Notes: generated by a model not told the origin, from the sequence alone. DNA of 64,000 nucleotides from DASUPK01 sp963747425 (GCA_963747425.1 CAVVFJ010000014.1:302821-366820), one strand, 5' to 3'. Shown: positions 17,736 to 27,168, counted from the first letter of the stretch. Translations and numbers: made by a program.

Positions 17736-19162
17736 GGGCCGAGGGGGGTCTCGGTCGGATCGCAGTCGACGGTTCCGCCCTGGGTGAGCTGATCCTCGGA
17801 GAGGCCGCGCTCGTTGGCGCCGGGACAGCGCCGCAGGTCCTTGATGCCCAGGGCATTGGTGAGCTCGCTGCCGCTCAGGGTCTGGCAGAGGCTCGTCCCA
17901 AGAGGGATCTTGAGGATCTCAGCGACGTCGTTGCATGGAACACCCGCGGAGGGCGGGCCGGCGCTGAAGGTGTTGGCGGTGGTCGAGATCCGCCCGATCC
18001 CGCCGAAGGCGTCGGGGAAGCCGGAGTGCCCGAAGTCATCGAACCAGCCGGTCAGCTCCGGGCTGTAGGACCTGAGCATGGAGAGCTGGGGCAGCGAGTT
18101 CTTCAGGGAGTCGGCGGAGGCCGGCAGGGCGCCGGGGCGGGAGGAGCCGTTGCGATCGACCGGGCCCACCCCGATCCGAGCCAGCGGGTCCTGCAGGCGG
18201 GTGAGCTCGATCAGGTCGTTGTTCTGCCCCGGCGAGTTGATCACCCCGTTCAGGCCCTTGACGGTGGGGACCGCGCCGCGGGCGAAGCCCCGAAGGCGCT
18301 TGGCGAAGGGCTGGAGCTTGCGAGCGACCGGGCGGGTGGCGTCGATGAGCGGCTGGACGTCGTCGAGGGCGGCGCGGAGGTTGACCGCGGTGGTGTTGAA
18401 CTGGCGCATGAAGTCGGGCAGCTGTGAGACCGCGGAGGCGAGCGAGGACTGCTCGTCCCCGATCGTGCCGAGCATCCCGTCGAGGTTCGAGACGAGGGAG
18501 GAGATCTCGGGGCTCTTCTGATCGAGGGTGTCCATCAGCGAGGCGCCGTCGACCACCAGGCCGGAGAGGTTCGCCTGGTCTGAGTTGAGCTCTGCGAAGA
18601 CCCGCCGCGAGGTGGAGAGGAAGGGGTTCAGGTAGTGAAAGCCGCGGTTGGCCTTGGCGCCCACCCCGTCGTAGGCGCGGGCGAAGCCCCGGATCACCTG
18701 CTGGAGGTGGCTAACAGTCGGCTTATCGAGGGTGTTGAAGAGCTGGTCGAGGTCGACCTCGGAGGTGGTGTCGGCCTGGGTGATCTCGCCGCCCGAGGAG
18801 ATCCGCTGGGAGGTGTCGTTTGTAGGCAGGGCGAGGTCGACGTAGCGGTTGGCGATCCCCGAGAGCGACTGGGAGCGGACCGTGGCGTGGGTGCCGGCCG
18901 GCAGCGGGGCGTAGGCGGAGTCCGAGATCTCCAGCTTGACCAGGGCCTGGCCGTCGTCGGAGAGGGAGATCTGCTTGACGGAGCCGACCGGGACGCCGGC
19001 GACGGTGACGTTGTTGCCGGTGACCAGCTGGGAGGCGTTCTGGAAGGAGGCGGTGACGGTGTAGGTGGAGCCGCCTCCCACCACCAGCAGCAGGACGACG
19101 GCGACCGCGCCGATCAGCGCGAAGATCGCGGCGAACCGCCCGACGACACTCGATGTTGGCAC
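17732..19162 (-). CDS. MCE-family protein, first gene of the operon (mceA position)
   Basis: This intact 476-residue MCE protein has anchor AIFALIGAVAVVLLLVVGGG, MCE domain TVTASFQNASQLVTGNNVTV with GVPVGSVKQI (about 30-115), then the helical region and a Cys-containing tail. The GTG start has GAGGAG close upstream. It heads an operon of six MCE genes plus SCP2, yet no YrbE-type permease gene precedes it, unlike classical actinobacterial mce operons. Its central 1.03 kb is nearly identical to the frameshifted gene at 5943-7398. The last 30 residues (GIKDLRRCPGANERGLSED onward) are again nearly identical after a divergent stretch. Confidence 0.9.
   Translation of the reverse strand: MPTSSVVGRFAAIFALIGAVAVVLLLVVGGGSTYTVTASFQNASQLVTGNNVTVAGVPVGSVKQISLSDDGQALVKLEISDSAYAPLPAGTHATVRSQSLSGIANRYVDLALPTNDTSQRISSGGEITQADTTSEVDLDQLFNTLDKPTVSHLQQVIRGFARAYDGVGAKANRGFHYLNPFLSTSRRVFAELNSDQANLSGLVVDGASLMDTLDQKSPEISSLVSNLDGMLGTIGDEQSSLASAVSQLPDFMRQFNTTAVNLRAALDDVQPLIDATRPVARKLQPFAKRLRGFARGAVPTVKGLNGVINSPGQNNDLIELTRLQDPLARIGVGPVDRNGSSRPGALPASADSLKNSLPQLSMLRSYSPELTGWFDDFGHSGFPDAFGGIGRISTTANTFSAGPPSAGVPCNDVAEILKIPLGTSLCQTLSGSELTNALGIKDLRRCPGANERGLSEDQLTQGGTVDCDPTETPLGP
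18033..19064 (-). repeat. 1.03-kb inverted repeat, copy B
   Basis: This is the counterpart of 6083-7115 in reverse orientation, inside the first MCE gene. The two copies face each other across about 10.9 kb holding the rest of the mce operon, so homologous recombination between them would invert that segment and exchange the anchors and tails of the two MCE genes. Confidence 0.9.
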
Positions 19163-19401
19163 TGGCTCCTCTGCCTACCCCGTCGCTCTCAACCCGTGCC
19201 CGAGGTACCCAGTCCTAGGCACGGCCGACTACCTAATACTGTCAAGGGGGTTCGAGGCGTGTCAAAGGGGAACCGTCGCCCGGGGGACCCGAATTCCGCA
19301 TGGCGAAGCCGTTTGCGGCCTGCTCCCCATTGAGTTGAGATTAAGCGTCAGCGAGGGAAGAGCTGGCCGGCCGGGATCGCGCCCGGATAGTGTCCGACAT
19401 C
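19163..19401. promoter_or_regulatory. Divergent control region between mce operon and GMC oxidoreductase
   Basis: No gene is seen here. For the mce operon a perfect TTGACA lies on the minus strand at 19240-19245, but no good -10 follows at 16-18 bases (best is TGCCTA at 18). For the oxidoreductase, TAGTGT at 19388-19393 lies 8 bases before GTG 19402, fitting the leaderless pattern seen elsewhere in the window. I did not find a clear long palindrome of the KstR type. Confidence 0.4.
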
Positions 19402-21078
19402 GTGTCTGACACTGTGTCGCCCAGCTACGACTTCGACTGGATCGTGATCGGCTCCGGCTTCGGCGGTTCGGTGTCCGCCCTCCGGCTCGCAGAGAAGGGC
19501 TACCGGGTCGCGGTCCTGGAGTGCGGCCGGCGGTACCGCGATGAGGACTTCGCGAAGTCCGCCTGGAACCTCCGTCGCTACTTCTGGATGCCGAAGCTGG
19601 GGCTCCGCGGTGTCTTCCGGATGACGATCTTCAAGGACGTCTTCATCGTCTCGGGGTCGGGCGTCGGCGGCGGCAGCCTGGGATACGCAAACACCCTCTA
19701 CCGGGCCCGCCCCAGCTTCTTCGCGGATCCCCAGTGGGGCGAGCTGGCCGACTGGGAGGCCGAGCTCCAGCCGCACTACGACACAGCCGAGCGCATGCTC
19801 GGTGTGGCCTCCTACGAGGGTGTCGGGCCGGCCGACGAGCTTTTGCGGGAGTACGGCGAGGAGATCGGCGTCGGCAACACCTTCAAGCCGACCCGGGTCG
19901 GGGCCTTCTTCGGCGAGCCCGGCAAGGAGGTCGAGGATCCCTACTTCGACGGCGAGGGACCCCGGCGCAGCGGGTGCATCCGCTGCGGGAGCTGCATGAT
20001 CGGGTGCCGCCACGGCGCCAAGAACACTCTCGTGAAGAACTACCTCTGGTTCGCGGAGAAGCTCGGCGCCACCGTGATCGCCGAGCGGATGGTCACCGAC
20101 GTCCGACCGCTCGGCGCGGCGGACGGGAGCGAGGGTTATGCGGTCGTCAGCCGCCGCGCAGGGGCGTGGCTCAGCCGCAAGGATGCACGAACGCTGACGG
20201 CTCGAGGGGTCGTCGTGGCGGCGGGCGCCCTCGGCACCAACAAGCTGCTCGCCGATTGCCGGCATCGCGACTCCCTCCCCCGGCTTCCCGACCGGATCGG
20301 CCACGTCGTTCGGACGAACTCAGAGTCCGTCCAGACCGTCACCGTTCCCAACGACGACCGCGACTTCGCCAAGTCGGTCGCGATCACATCGAGCATCTAC
20401 CCAGACCCCGATACGCACGTCGAGGTGGTCACCTACGGTCACGGCGGTGACGCGATGAGCGGGCTGTTCACCGCTGCAACCGGTCCGGGGACCAAGGTGA
20501 CGCGGCCGCTCAAGTGGATCGCGGCGCTTCTCAGACACCCCCTCCGCTCGCTGCGCCTGCTCTGGCCGTTCGGGTGGTCCCGGCGGACGATCATCCTGCT
20601 CGTCATGCAGACGACCGACGCCGCCATGCGTTTGATCCCGAAGCAAAAGCTCCTGGGCCGAGGCGTCCGGCTACAGACCGAGCAGGACCCGGAGCGCCCG
20701 AACCCGACCTACCTGCCCGCCGCGGCCCGCGTCTCGGAGTGGTTCGCCAAGCGGACCGGCGGTGCGGCGCAGTCGGCCCTCACCGAGTCGGTGCTCAACG
20801 TCCCCACCACGGCGCACATCCTGGGCGGGGCGGTGATCGGCGACGGTCCAGAGCGCGGGGTGATCGATGCGGGCAATCGGGTCTACGGCTACGAGAACCT
20901 GATGGTCTGCGACGGAGCGGCGATCCCGGCCAACCCGGGCGTCAACCCGAGCTTGACCATTACCGCGCTCGCGGAACACGCCATGGCTCAGGTGCCCAGC
21001 AAGGTGGATCCATCGACGAACGGCCGGCCCCGGCTACCCGAGGCCGCCCGTCCTGCCGATGTCGGAGTCAGCTCCTAG
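19402..21078 (+). CDS. GMC oxidoreductase, cholesterol oxidase-like
   Basis: This is a flavoprotein of about 558 residues. The dinucleotide fold reads WIVIGSGFGGSVSALRLAEKG near the N-terminus, followed by SGSGVGGGSLGYANTL and a cysteine cluster CIRCGSCMIGCRHGAKNTL, a pattern I associate with mycobacterial ChoD-type (Rv3409c-like) proteins. The C-terminus has HILGGAVIGDGPERGVID and NPGVNPSLTITALAEHAM with the conserved GMC His/Asn region. It likely oxidises a sterol or other alcohol. In-frame GTG codons lie at 19390, 19402 and 19414; 19402 is favoured by TAGTGT 8 bases before it. It is divergent from the mce operon, which supports a lipid or sterol role. Confidence 0.8.
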   Translation: MSDTVSPSYDFDWIVIGSGFGGSVSALRLAEKGYRVAVLECGRRYRDEDFAKSAWNLRRYFWMPKLGLRGVFRMTIFKDVFIVSGSGVGGGSLGYANTLYRARPSFFADPQWGELADWEAELQPHYDTAERMLGVASYEGVGPADELLREYGEEIGVGNTFKPTRVGAFFGEPGKEVEDPYFDGEGPRRSGCIRCGSCMIGCRHGAKNTLVKNYLWFAEKLGATVIAERMVTDVRPLGAADGSEGYAVVSRRAGAWLSRKDARTLTARGVVVAAGALGTNKLLADCRHRDSLPRLPDRIGHVVRTNSESVQTVTVPNDDRDFAKSVAITSSIYPDPDTHVEVVTYGHGGDAMSGLFTAATGPGTKVTRPLKWIAALLRHPLRSLRLLWPFGWSRRTIILLVMQTTDAAMRLIPKQKLLGRGVRLQTEQDPERPNPTYLPAAARVSEWFAKRTGGAAQSALTESVLNVPTTAHILGGAVIGDGPERGVIDAGNRVYGYENLMVCDGAAIPANPGVNPSLTITALAEHAMAQVPSKVDPSTNGRPRLPEAARPADVGVSS

Positions 21079-21677
21079 CTCGCCGAGGAGAAGTGCTCGG
21101 CGGCCTTTGCCCAGTTGACCACGTTCCACCAGGCGTCCAGATAGTCGGGCCGCTTGTTCTGGTACTTCAGGTAATAGGCGTGCTCCCAGACGTCGCAGCC
21201 GATGATCGGGGTCTGGCCGTCTGAGATCGGGGAGTCCTGGTTCGCCGTCGAGACGACCGCCAGGCCGGAGCCATCGTGGACCAGCCAGGCCCAGCCTGAG
21301 CCGAACTGGCCGATGCCCGCGTTCTTGAAGTCCTCCTTGAAGGAGTCAAGGTCCCCGAACGCCTCGTTGATGGCGGAGGCGAGGTCGCCGTCCGGCTCGC
21401 CGCCTCCGTCGGGGCTCATGATCTCCCAGAAGAAGCTGTGGTTCGAATGCCCGCCCGCGTTGTTGCGGACGGCGGTCTCCTTGTCGCCCAGGCTCGACAG
21501 GTTCTTCAGGACCTCGTTGACGTCCTTGTCGGCCCACTCGGTGCCCTCGAGGGCCGCGTTCGCCTTGTCGACGTAAGCCTGGTGGTGCTTGTCGTGATGG
21601 ATGCGCATCGTCTGCTCATCGATGTGAGGCTCGAGCGCGTTGTAGTCGTAGGGAAGGTCTGGGACCTCGTACGCCAT
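21075..21677 (-). CDS. sodA: Superoxide dismutase, Fe/Mn type
   Basis: The enzyme has 200 residues and converts superoxide to oxygen and peroxide. Metal ligands are visible: the first His in IHHDKHHQAYV, His in GGHSNHSFFWE, and Asp and His in CDVWEHAYYLKYQNKR. Fe and Mn forms cannot be told apart safely. The start has an excellent ribosome binding site, AAGGAGG, 4 bases before the ATG, unlike most neighbours. Its stop shares CTAG with the stop of the opposed oxidoreductase. Confidence 0.95.
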   Translation of the reverse strand: MAYEVPDLPYDYNALEPHIDEQTMRIHHDKHHQAYVDKANAALEGTEWADKDVNEVLKNLSSLGDKETAVRNNAGGHSNHSFFWEIMSPDGGGEPDGDLASAINEAFGDLDSFKEDFKNAGIGQFGSGWAWLVHDGSGLAVVSTANQDSPISDGQTPIIGCDVWEHAYYLKYQNKRPDYLDAWWNVVNWAKAAEHFSSAS

Positions 21678-21724
21678 CTGCCCTCCTTAGGGGTCGGTGG
21701 CCTGCTGCTTCTAATCTAACGATC

Positions 21725-22441
21725 GTGCACAGCGGCCCGCCCGGCGGAGGGACATGGACCGGCGTCGCCGTGACGGTCGCGGGCATCCTGGTCGGGGTCG
21801 GCGTCGCCATGGCGATCCCCTCCCTGCGGGGGGCGATGAGCGACGCGATTCATGGCGACACGGCGTCGGTCCGCCACGATCTGCATGGGAGCGCCGCCGG
21901 GGCGCTGCTCGTGATCTGGCTGGCCATGGTCCACGTGATCGTCTGGTACCCGGCGGAGATCCTGGACGCGGCCTCGGGCTACGTCTTCGGCTTCGGCGTC
22001 GGGTTCCCGCTGGTGCTCGGCGCCTGGGTCCTGTCGGGGCTCGGCTCGTACGCCGTCGGCAGGCACTTCGCCCGGCCGGTCATCTACCGGATCGCCGGCG
22101 AGGAGCGCTTCCTGCGGATCGAGCGCGTCATCCATCGCGGCGGGGCACTCGCCCTGATCGGAGTCAGGTTGATCCCGATCGTGCCGTTCAGCCTGATGGG
22201 CTACGTCTGCGGCGCGACCCGGATCCCGCTCTGGCGCTTCATCTGGACGACGGCCGTCGGCTACGCGCCGATCACCGCCTACTTCGCGTATCTCGGCAGC
22301 AAGCTCGAGGGCTTCTCGGCCGAGGACCCGATCGTCTGGATCGGCGGCGGCGCGATCATTCTCTGCCTCTTCGCCGTCCGGCTCCTGCTGCCGGGGGCTG
22401 ACAGTGATTCAGCCGAAGGGGAGGCGAGCGCGGGGGACTAG
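21725..22441 (+). CDS. VTT-domain (TVP38/TMEM64-like) membrane protein
   Basis: The protein has 238 residues and about six hydrophobic segments. The VTT/SNARE-associated signature is seen in SGYVFGFGVGFPLVLGAWVLSGLGSYAVGRHF and in RLIPIVPFSLMGYVCG, where the conserved R-x-x-P-x-x-P-F-x-x-x-x-Y motif lies. Relatives (TVP38, DedA) act on membrane lipids or membrane potential. GTG 21725 has no ribosome binding site; TAATCT at 21712-21717 lies 7 bases upstream. The stop overlaps the opposed NTF2-like gene through CTAG. Confidence 0.82.
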   Translation: MHSGPPGGGTWTGVAVTVAGILVGVGVAMAIPSLRGAMSDAIHGDTASVRHDLHGSAAGALLVIWLAMVHVIVWYPAEILDAASGYVFGFGVGFPLVLGAWVLSGLGSYAVGRHFARPVIYRIAGEERFLRIERVIHRGGALALIGVRLIPIVPFSLMGYVCGATRIPLWRFIWTTAVGYAPITAYFAYLGSKLEGFSAEDPIVWIGGGAIILCLFAVRLLLPGADSDSAEGEASAGD

Positions 22442-22899
22442 CCCTCGCGGCGGAACTCGGCCAGGTCCCTGCGAGCCTGGCGGCGGACCAGCAGGTTCAT
22501 CGGGGGCAGGCCGAGGACGAGGCCGGCGGGCCCGAGCGCCTGTCGCGCCCAGCGCCAGAACGAGAAGGAGTCGTCGTGCTCGGCGATCCTCCCGTCGCGA
22601 AAGCGGAACCTGGCGTGGATGTCGTTGACCACGTGGCGCCCGCCTCGGAAGGTGTAGGTCGCGATCCAGTGCGCCGTCCCCTCATCGCCATTTGCCTCGT
22701 GCTCCGCCAGCTCGACCCTCAGGTCCTCGGAGCGGCCGGTCAGCATCCGCCACATGTCCCCGGCCTCGGCGCCCGTCAGCTCGCCGAAGGCCGGATCGTG
22801 GAAGCGGCCATCGGGGTCGTACAGCTTCGCCATCGCCTCGCCGTCGTGGCGATCGAGGGCCTCGTAGAGCTCGCGAATCACCTTCGCGTTGTCGGCCAC
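22438..22899 (-). CDS. NTF2/SnoaL-like protein
   Basis: The 153-residue protein has an N-terminal alpha-beta cone fold typical of the SnoaL/NTF2 group: IRELYEALDRHDGEAMAKLYDPDGRFHDP, then TAHWIATYTF and FRFRDGRIAEHDDSFSFWRW. Functions in this group range from isomerases and hydrolases to simple ligand binding. The last 40 residues are a basic, helix-like tail. It starts at GTG with TAGCGT 6 bases upstream (leaderless pattern). Confidence 0.72.
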   Translation of the reverse strand: MADNAKVIRELYEALDRHDGEAMAKLYDPDGRFHDPAFGELTGAEAGDMWRMLTGRSEDLRVELAEHEANGDEGTAHWIATYTFRGGRHVVNDIHARFRFRDGRIAEHDDSFSFWRWARQALGPAGLVLGLPPMNLLVRRQARRDLAEFRREG

Positions 22900-22956
22900 G
22901 CTCCCACGCTATCCGCTGGGGCCCCTCGCGGTGTCCCTCTCTATCCTTCTGCCCCT

Positions 22957-23030
22957 CGGGGCGTGGCGCAGCCTGGTAGCGCGCACCGTTCGGGTCGGTG
23001 AGGTCCCCGGTTCAAATCCGGGCGCCCCGA
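22957..23030 (+). tRNA. tRNA-Pro (anticodon CGG)
   Basis: It folds as a standard cloverleaf. The acceptor CGGGGCG pairs with CGCCCCG and the discriminator is A. The D stem is GCGC/GCGC. The anticodon stem CACCG/CGGTG holds loop TTCGGGT, so the anticodon is CGG and reads CCG. The T stem CCCGG/CCGGG holds loop TTCAAAT. The 3' CCA is not encoded. It is a single tRNA between an opposed NTF2-like gene and the broken secreted protein gene; no integrase or attachment repeat is nearby. Confidence 0.96.
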
Positions 23031-23043
23031 TTTACCTCGCCTC

Positions 23044-26000
23044 TCAGGGCAGGATCTTGAACTTGCGGACCGCGGGGGCCGAGTCGGCCAGCCCGGTCGG
23101 CCCGATCGCCCTGACCTTGAGCTTGTGCTTGCCGGGCTTGAGCTTCTTCGGGGGCCTGAAAGGCGAGGTGCAGGGCCTGAACTTGCCCTTGTCCAGCCTG
23201 CACCGGAAGCTGGAGCCCGCCTGGTCGGAGGTGAACTTGAACTTCGGCCGGCGCTTGCGTGTCTTCTTCGGGCCCTTGTGATCGTCGCCTCGGGTGCCGA
23301 GACCTGGGGCTGCGGCTGCGGCTGCGGCTGGGGCTGGGGGACCTGAACGGCGAACGAGCGGCTGGCCACCGCCGAGTTCCCCGCCAGGTCGAACGCGCGA
23401 GCGCGGAAGACGTAGAAGCCGTCGGCGAGCGGGCTCGAGGGCGTGTCGCTCTTGCCCGGGCCCGAGCAGGAGCCGAAGCTCGCCGCCCCGGTGTCGATCG
23501 AGCACTGGACTGCGAAGAGTCCCGTCGGGTCGCTGGCGCTGAAGGTGAAGGTCGGCGTCTGATCGGCGGTGGTCCCGCTCGGGCCGGAGGTGATCGCGAT
23601 CGAGGGGGGCGTCGCGTCGACCCGGAACGTCTGGGTCGCGGTCGCCGAGTTGTCCGCCGCGTCGGTCGCCTTCACCCGGAAGGTGTAGGAGCCGTTGGCC
23701 AGGGGGCTGGCGGGCGTGTCGCTCGTGCCGGGGCCGGAGCAGGCGCCGAAGCTCGCCGACCCCGTGTCGATCGAGCACTGGAAGCTGACCGACCCGACCG
23801 TATCCGTTGCGCCGAAGGTGAAGGTGGGGGTGCGGTCGTTGGTGAGCCCGGTCGGCCCGCCGTCGATCGTCACGTTGGGCACGCGTCGAGTCCTCCACGT
23901 AGTTGACCGAGCCGGACGGCGTCCCCAGGTCCGCCGAGCAGGCGGAGGTGTCGATGCCGTCCGTGGCGGTCGCGTAGAAGTCGGTGCTCGAGTCGGTCGC
24001 GACCGGAGGCGTGACGGTGATCCCGGGCGAGGCGAACTGCGCCGCGCTGCCGCTGCCGGCCTCGTTGCCGGGCGGTGCAGGCGGCGTCCGTGTAGAGCGT
24101 CACCGTGGTTCCGGGATCCGCGGACGCCGAGCACCTTCGGCGAGGTCTCGTTGGCGGGCGAGACCGGGTCGGTGCCGGTCAGGCAGGGGACGCCCGGCCC
24201 GGCGCCCGCCGGATCGACCGTGAGCAGGCCGCCGGCGCTGGTGTCGGGCTGGCCGTCCGGGTTGGTGATCGTCACGTCCTGCGGGCCCGTGCTCGCCCCG
24301 CGCGTGTCGAGGTCGAGGATGACGTGGGTCGGGTCGACGTAGGTGACGTGGTTGACGGCCACCCCGCCCGTCACCTCGGCCGCGATCCGGTCCTCGAAGC
24401 CCGGCCCGGGGTCGAAGAACCCCGAGCCGTCCATCGAGGTGCCGGTGATCTCCACGGCGGTCGAGCAGCTGCCCGCGGTCACGTTGGTGGGGCTGGCCCC
24501 CGAAGGGGCGGCCGGGGGCGGCGCCTGCAGCTGGATCACCCGCACGCCCCAGGACGTTCGGTCCGCGTTCGGCGTACTCCTGGAAGGTCCAGAAGGTCAT
24601 GTTGTCGCTCGGGTCGACCACGGTCTGCGAGTAGTCGCCCCAGCGCTTCGGCGAGATGTTGTAGGCGAACGTGCTCGGCTGGGTGATCAGGGGGTCCTCC
24701 GTCTGGCCAAGCGGGTCGGTGAACAGGCGGCCCGAGGAGGCGACCGCGGCATGTTGCGCCGCCCCCGCGACGCTCATGTTGATCGAGGCGTGCCCCTGCC
24801 CGTTCATCGCGATCGAGGGCATCCAGTAGAAGTTCGGGTCGCTGGCGGCGGGGTCGAAGACGCTGCCCGACTGGATCAGGCTCGGCGTCGAGTCCAGGCT
24901 TCCGATCTGGTACCAGCGGGCGCCGTCGCGGCCGCCGCTGCCTGACCCTTCGCCCAACGAGTTCATCTGGATGTTGTGGGCGGTCCAGAGCGAGACGTTG
25001 CCGTCGGGATCCCGGCCGATCATCGCCTCGAAGAGCCGGTCGTCGAGCGCGTCGAGGCCGCCTCCTGTGGTGCCCTGGGCGGGGACAGGGAGCGGCAGCG
25101 TGGTGGTCGGCACCGTGACGGCGAGGTTCCCGGAGATCGTCGGCGTGCCGCCCGGATTCGAGATCCGGCGGACGTCGATCTTGCTGAAGACCTGGCTGTC
25201 CGGGCCCACGATGTAGCCCGCCCCGAGGTTGGGGTCCATGTTCGTGGCGGGCTGGGGGGATTCCGGGCCCGCCCCGCTGCCGGAGACGAGGTTGCGGAAG
25301 GCGGTTACGACTATCGGGCCGCCGTTGATCACGCTCGACTTGCGGATCACGTAGGCGCTGGTGCCCGTGAACGAGCCGTTGAGTCGAGTGAACTCGTTGA
25401 CGCCGATGTAGATCGCGTTCGCGTCGACCCCGAGCTGCGGGTAGTCGGCGAACCTGGAGGGCCCGGCCGGGGACGGGCTTGCCTCGTTGAAGTAGTAGAA
25501 GCTGAAGCTCGTCTCGTCGGTGATCGTCGGCCCGTTGCTGACCGCGAGCATGACGCGGTTGTTGGTGTTCTCGACGTTGATGGCCGAGACGATCCAGCGG
25601 TGCGAGAGGCGGTCGTACTCGACCCCCGGGTCGGTCGGCTCGACGTCGTTGCGGACGGATGCCCAGAAGGCGGAGTCGGTGAGATCGAGGCCGCCGGGGG
25701 TCCCCTGCTTGTCGAAGACCTTGATCCGGCCGTTGACGGAGACGAGGATCTGGCTCGGGCCGACCGCGCCCATCGAGTCCGGGAGGAATGAAGCCGGACT
25801 CGCTGCAGCTGCGCACCGAGGAAGTTCGTCGGCCCCGGTGTGACGGCCTGACTCGGGGTGATCGCCGCCTTGCCGGTGCGCTGCTGCCGGGCCGCCGGGC
25901 CTGCGACCTTGGGCGGGCCCCCCTCCTCGCCGGGCTCGGGCTTCTCACGGACGTCAGCGGAGGCCGACTCGGCGCCGGCCTCGGGAGTCTCACGCGCCGC

Positions 26001-26246
26001 CTCCTCGCCTGCCGCGGCACCCTCTGCGTCGGCCTCGGGCTCGGCGGTCGGGGCGGGCGGGTGCCTTTCCTCGAATCGCTGGCGCGCGACCAGCTTCGCG
26101 ACGCTGACGGTCCGGCCCTCGGACCCGGTCCAGGGCTGCCCCTTGATCGCCTCGGCGTCCTGCCCGCCGGTGTCGCCGGACCGGCTCAGGACCACAGCCA
26201 CCAGCGCAAGCACGACGAGCACCGCAACGGTTGCGCGACGCTTCAT
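23044..26246 (-). pseudogene. Large secreted repeat protein, interrupted by seven frameshifts
   Basis: Read from 26246, it starts MKRRATVAVLVVLALVAVVL (signal or anchor), then an acidic Pro/Ala/Glu linker. A domain of about 400 residues follows (GAVGPSQILVSVNGRIKVFD ... PKRWGDYSQTVVDPSDNMTF), then an IPT-like segment and two close repeats of about 75 residues with TPTFTF, CSIDTG and SGPG. A Pro-Gln dipeptide run and a basic C-terminal strand (RCRLDKGKFRPC ... VRAIGP) end it. The frame shifts near 25803, 25781, 24551, 24112, 24075, 23884 and 23274: six apparent insertions, mostly in C/G runs, and one deletion. Each piece keeps good codon usage, so the lesions are recent or are sequence errors. 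Confidence 0.8.
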
Positions 26247-26268
26247 CGGAGGCCGAGTCTAAGGCCCG

Positions 26269-27168
26269 TCAAGGCGCTGTTGTGGGCGGTCGGGGTCGTC
26301 TCTTCTTCAGCTTCAGATTGATCGTCTGGGTGCTTGCGAGGCCTCCCGTCGGGAAGAACGTGACCGTCACCGAGACCTTCAGCCGACCCTTGCGCAGGAG
26401 CTTGCGCTTCGCCTTGCCGATCGTGGCGAGCTTGAAGGTGACCGGGCTCTTCACGGCCCGGCTCTTGGGCACCCGCTTCTTCAGGCCCCTGCCCACGACC
26501 GTCACGACTCCGGGATTGGAGGTGTACGCGGTGATCGAGGCGGTGCCCGTCTTGCGGTCTCGGATGATGGGGCCGATAGTGAAGCCGTTGTCCGGGACGA
26601 GAACCGCGAGCAGGTTGAGCCGGACGCCGTTCACCTCGCCGAAGACTCCGCTCGAGCCGTCCGCGATGTCGCCGGAGCGGCTCAGCACGCTGTCGCCGGG
26701 TATGGGAAAGGTGCAGGCGCTGGGCGCTCCGCTGACGTGGAGCCCGATCATGTCGCCGGACTCGACGTGGGTGTTGACGGCGAAGATGTTGAGGCCGCTC
26801 GACAGACTGCGGGGCGGAGTCCGCGCGATGGCCTGGAAGGCGTCAGGATCGCTGGTCCGGCGGAAGATCTTGAAGACGTAGGTCGCGCCGGCGCCGGACG
26901 ACCTGGTGCTCCAGGAGGTGATCGTCCCTGCCTCCTGAGCGGTGTAGAAGCTGCCGCCGGTGATGCTCGGCTGGAGGTAGTCGAGGTTGGGGGTATTGCA
27001 GCTCGCCGCCGGAGTGGACGGCGGCAGCTGCCCGATCGCCACCGCCGCTCGGGCCTGGGCGGAGATCCCCATGGCCCCCGCGCAGACAAGCGCCACGATG
27101 GCGCCTGCGCGCCGCCGTGCGATTCGGTTGGTTCTGAGCGCGTGCACGCGCCCCAAAGAGCCCTCCAT
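26269..27168 (-). CDS. Secreted protein of unknown function
   Basis: The protein has 299 residues with a twin-basic start and signal peptide (RIARRRAGAIVALVCAGAMG), likely cut after AQARA near residue 41. The rest is beta-rich (YLQPSITGGSFYTAQEAGTI, YVFKIFRRTSDPDAF) and ends in a very basic segment (KLATIGKAKRKLLRKGRLKV and LKLKKRRPRPP). The frame is open far upstream, but ATG 27168 is the start that yields a signal peptide. It is on the same strand as the broken secreted protein 22 bases downstream and shares a basic beta C-terminus with it, so they may be co-expressed surface proteins. Confidence 0.68.
   Translation of the reverse strand: MEGSLGRVHALRTNRIARRRAGAIVALVCAGAMGISAQARAAVAIGQLPPSTPAASCNTPNLDYLQPSITGGSFYTAQEAGTITSWSTRSSGAGATYVFKIFRRTSDPDAFQAIARTPPRSLSSGLNIFAVNTHVESGDMIGLHVSGAPSACTFPIPGDSVLSRSGDIADGSSGVFGEVNGVRLNLLAVLVPDNGFTIGPIIRDRKTGTASITAYTSNPGVVTVVGRGLKKRVPKSRAVKSPVTFKLATIGKAKRKLLRKGRLKVSVTVTFFPTGGLASTQTINLKLKKRRPRPPTTAP

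Noticed and set aside
22957..23030. tRNA-Pro as an integration site for a mobile element
   Set aside because: No integrase and no direct repeat of the tRNA 3' end were seen nearby; the broken gene next to it is not of phage type.
23300..23345. Pro-Gln repeat as a phase-variation tract
   Set aside because: It is a short in-frame linker with 6-base units; the nearby frameshifts lie elsewhere.
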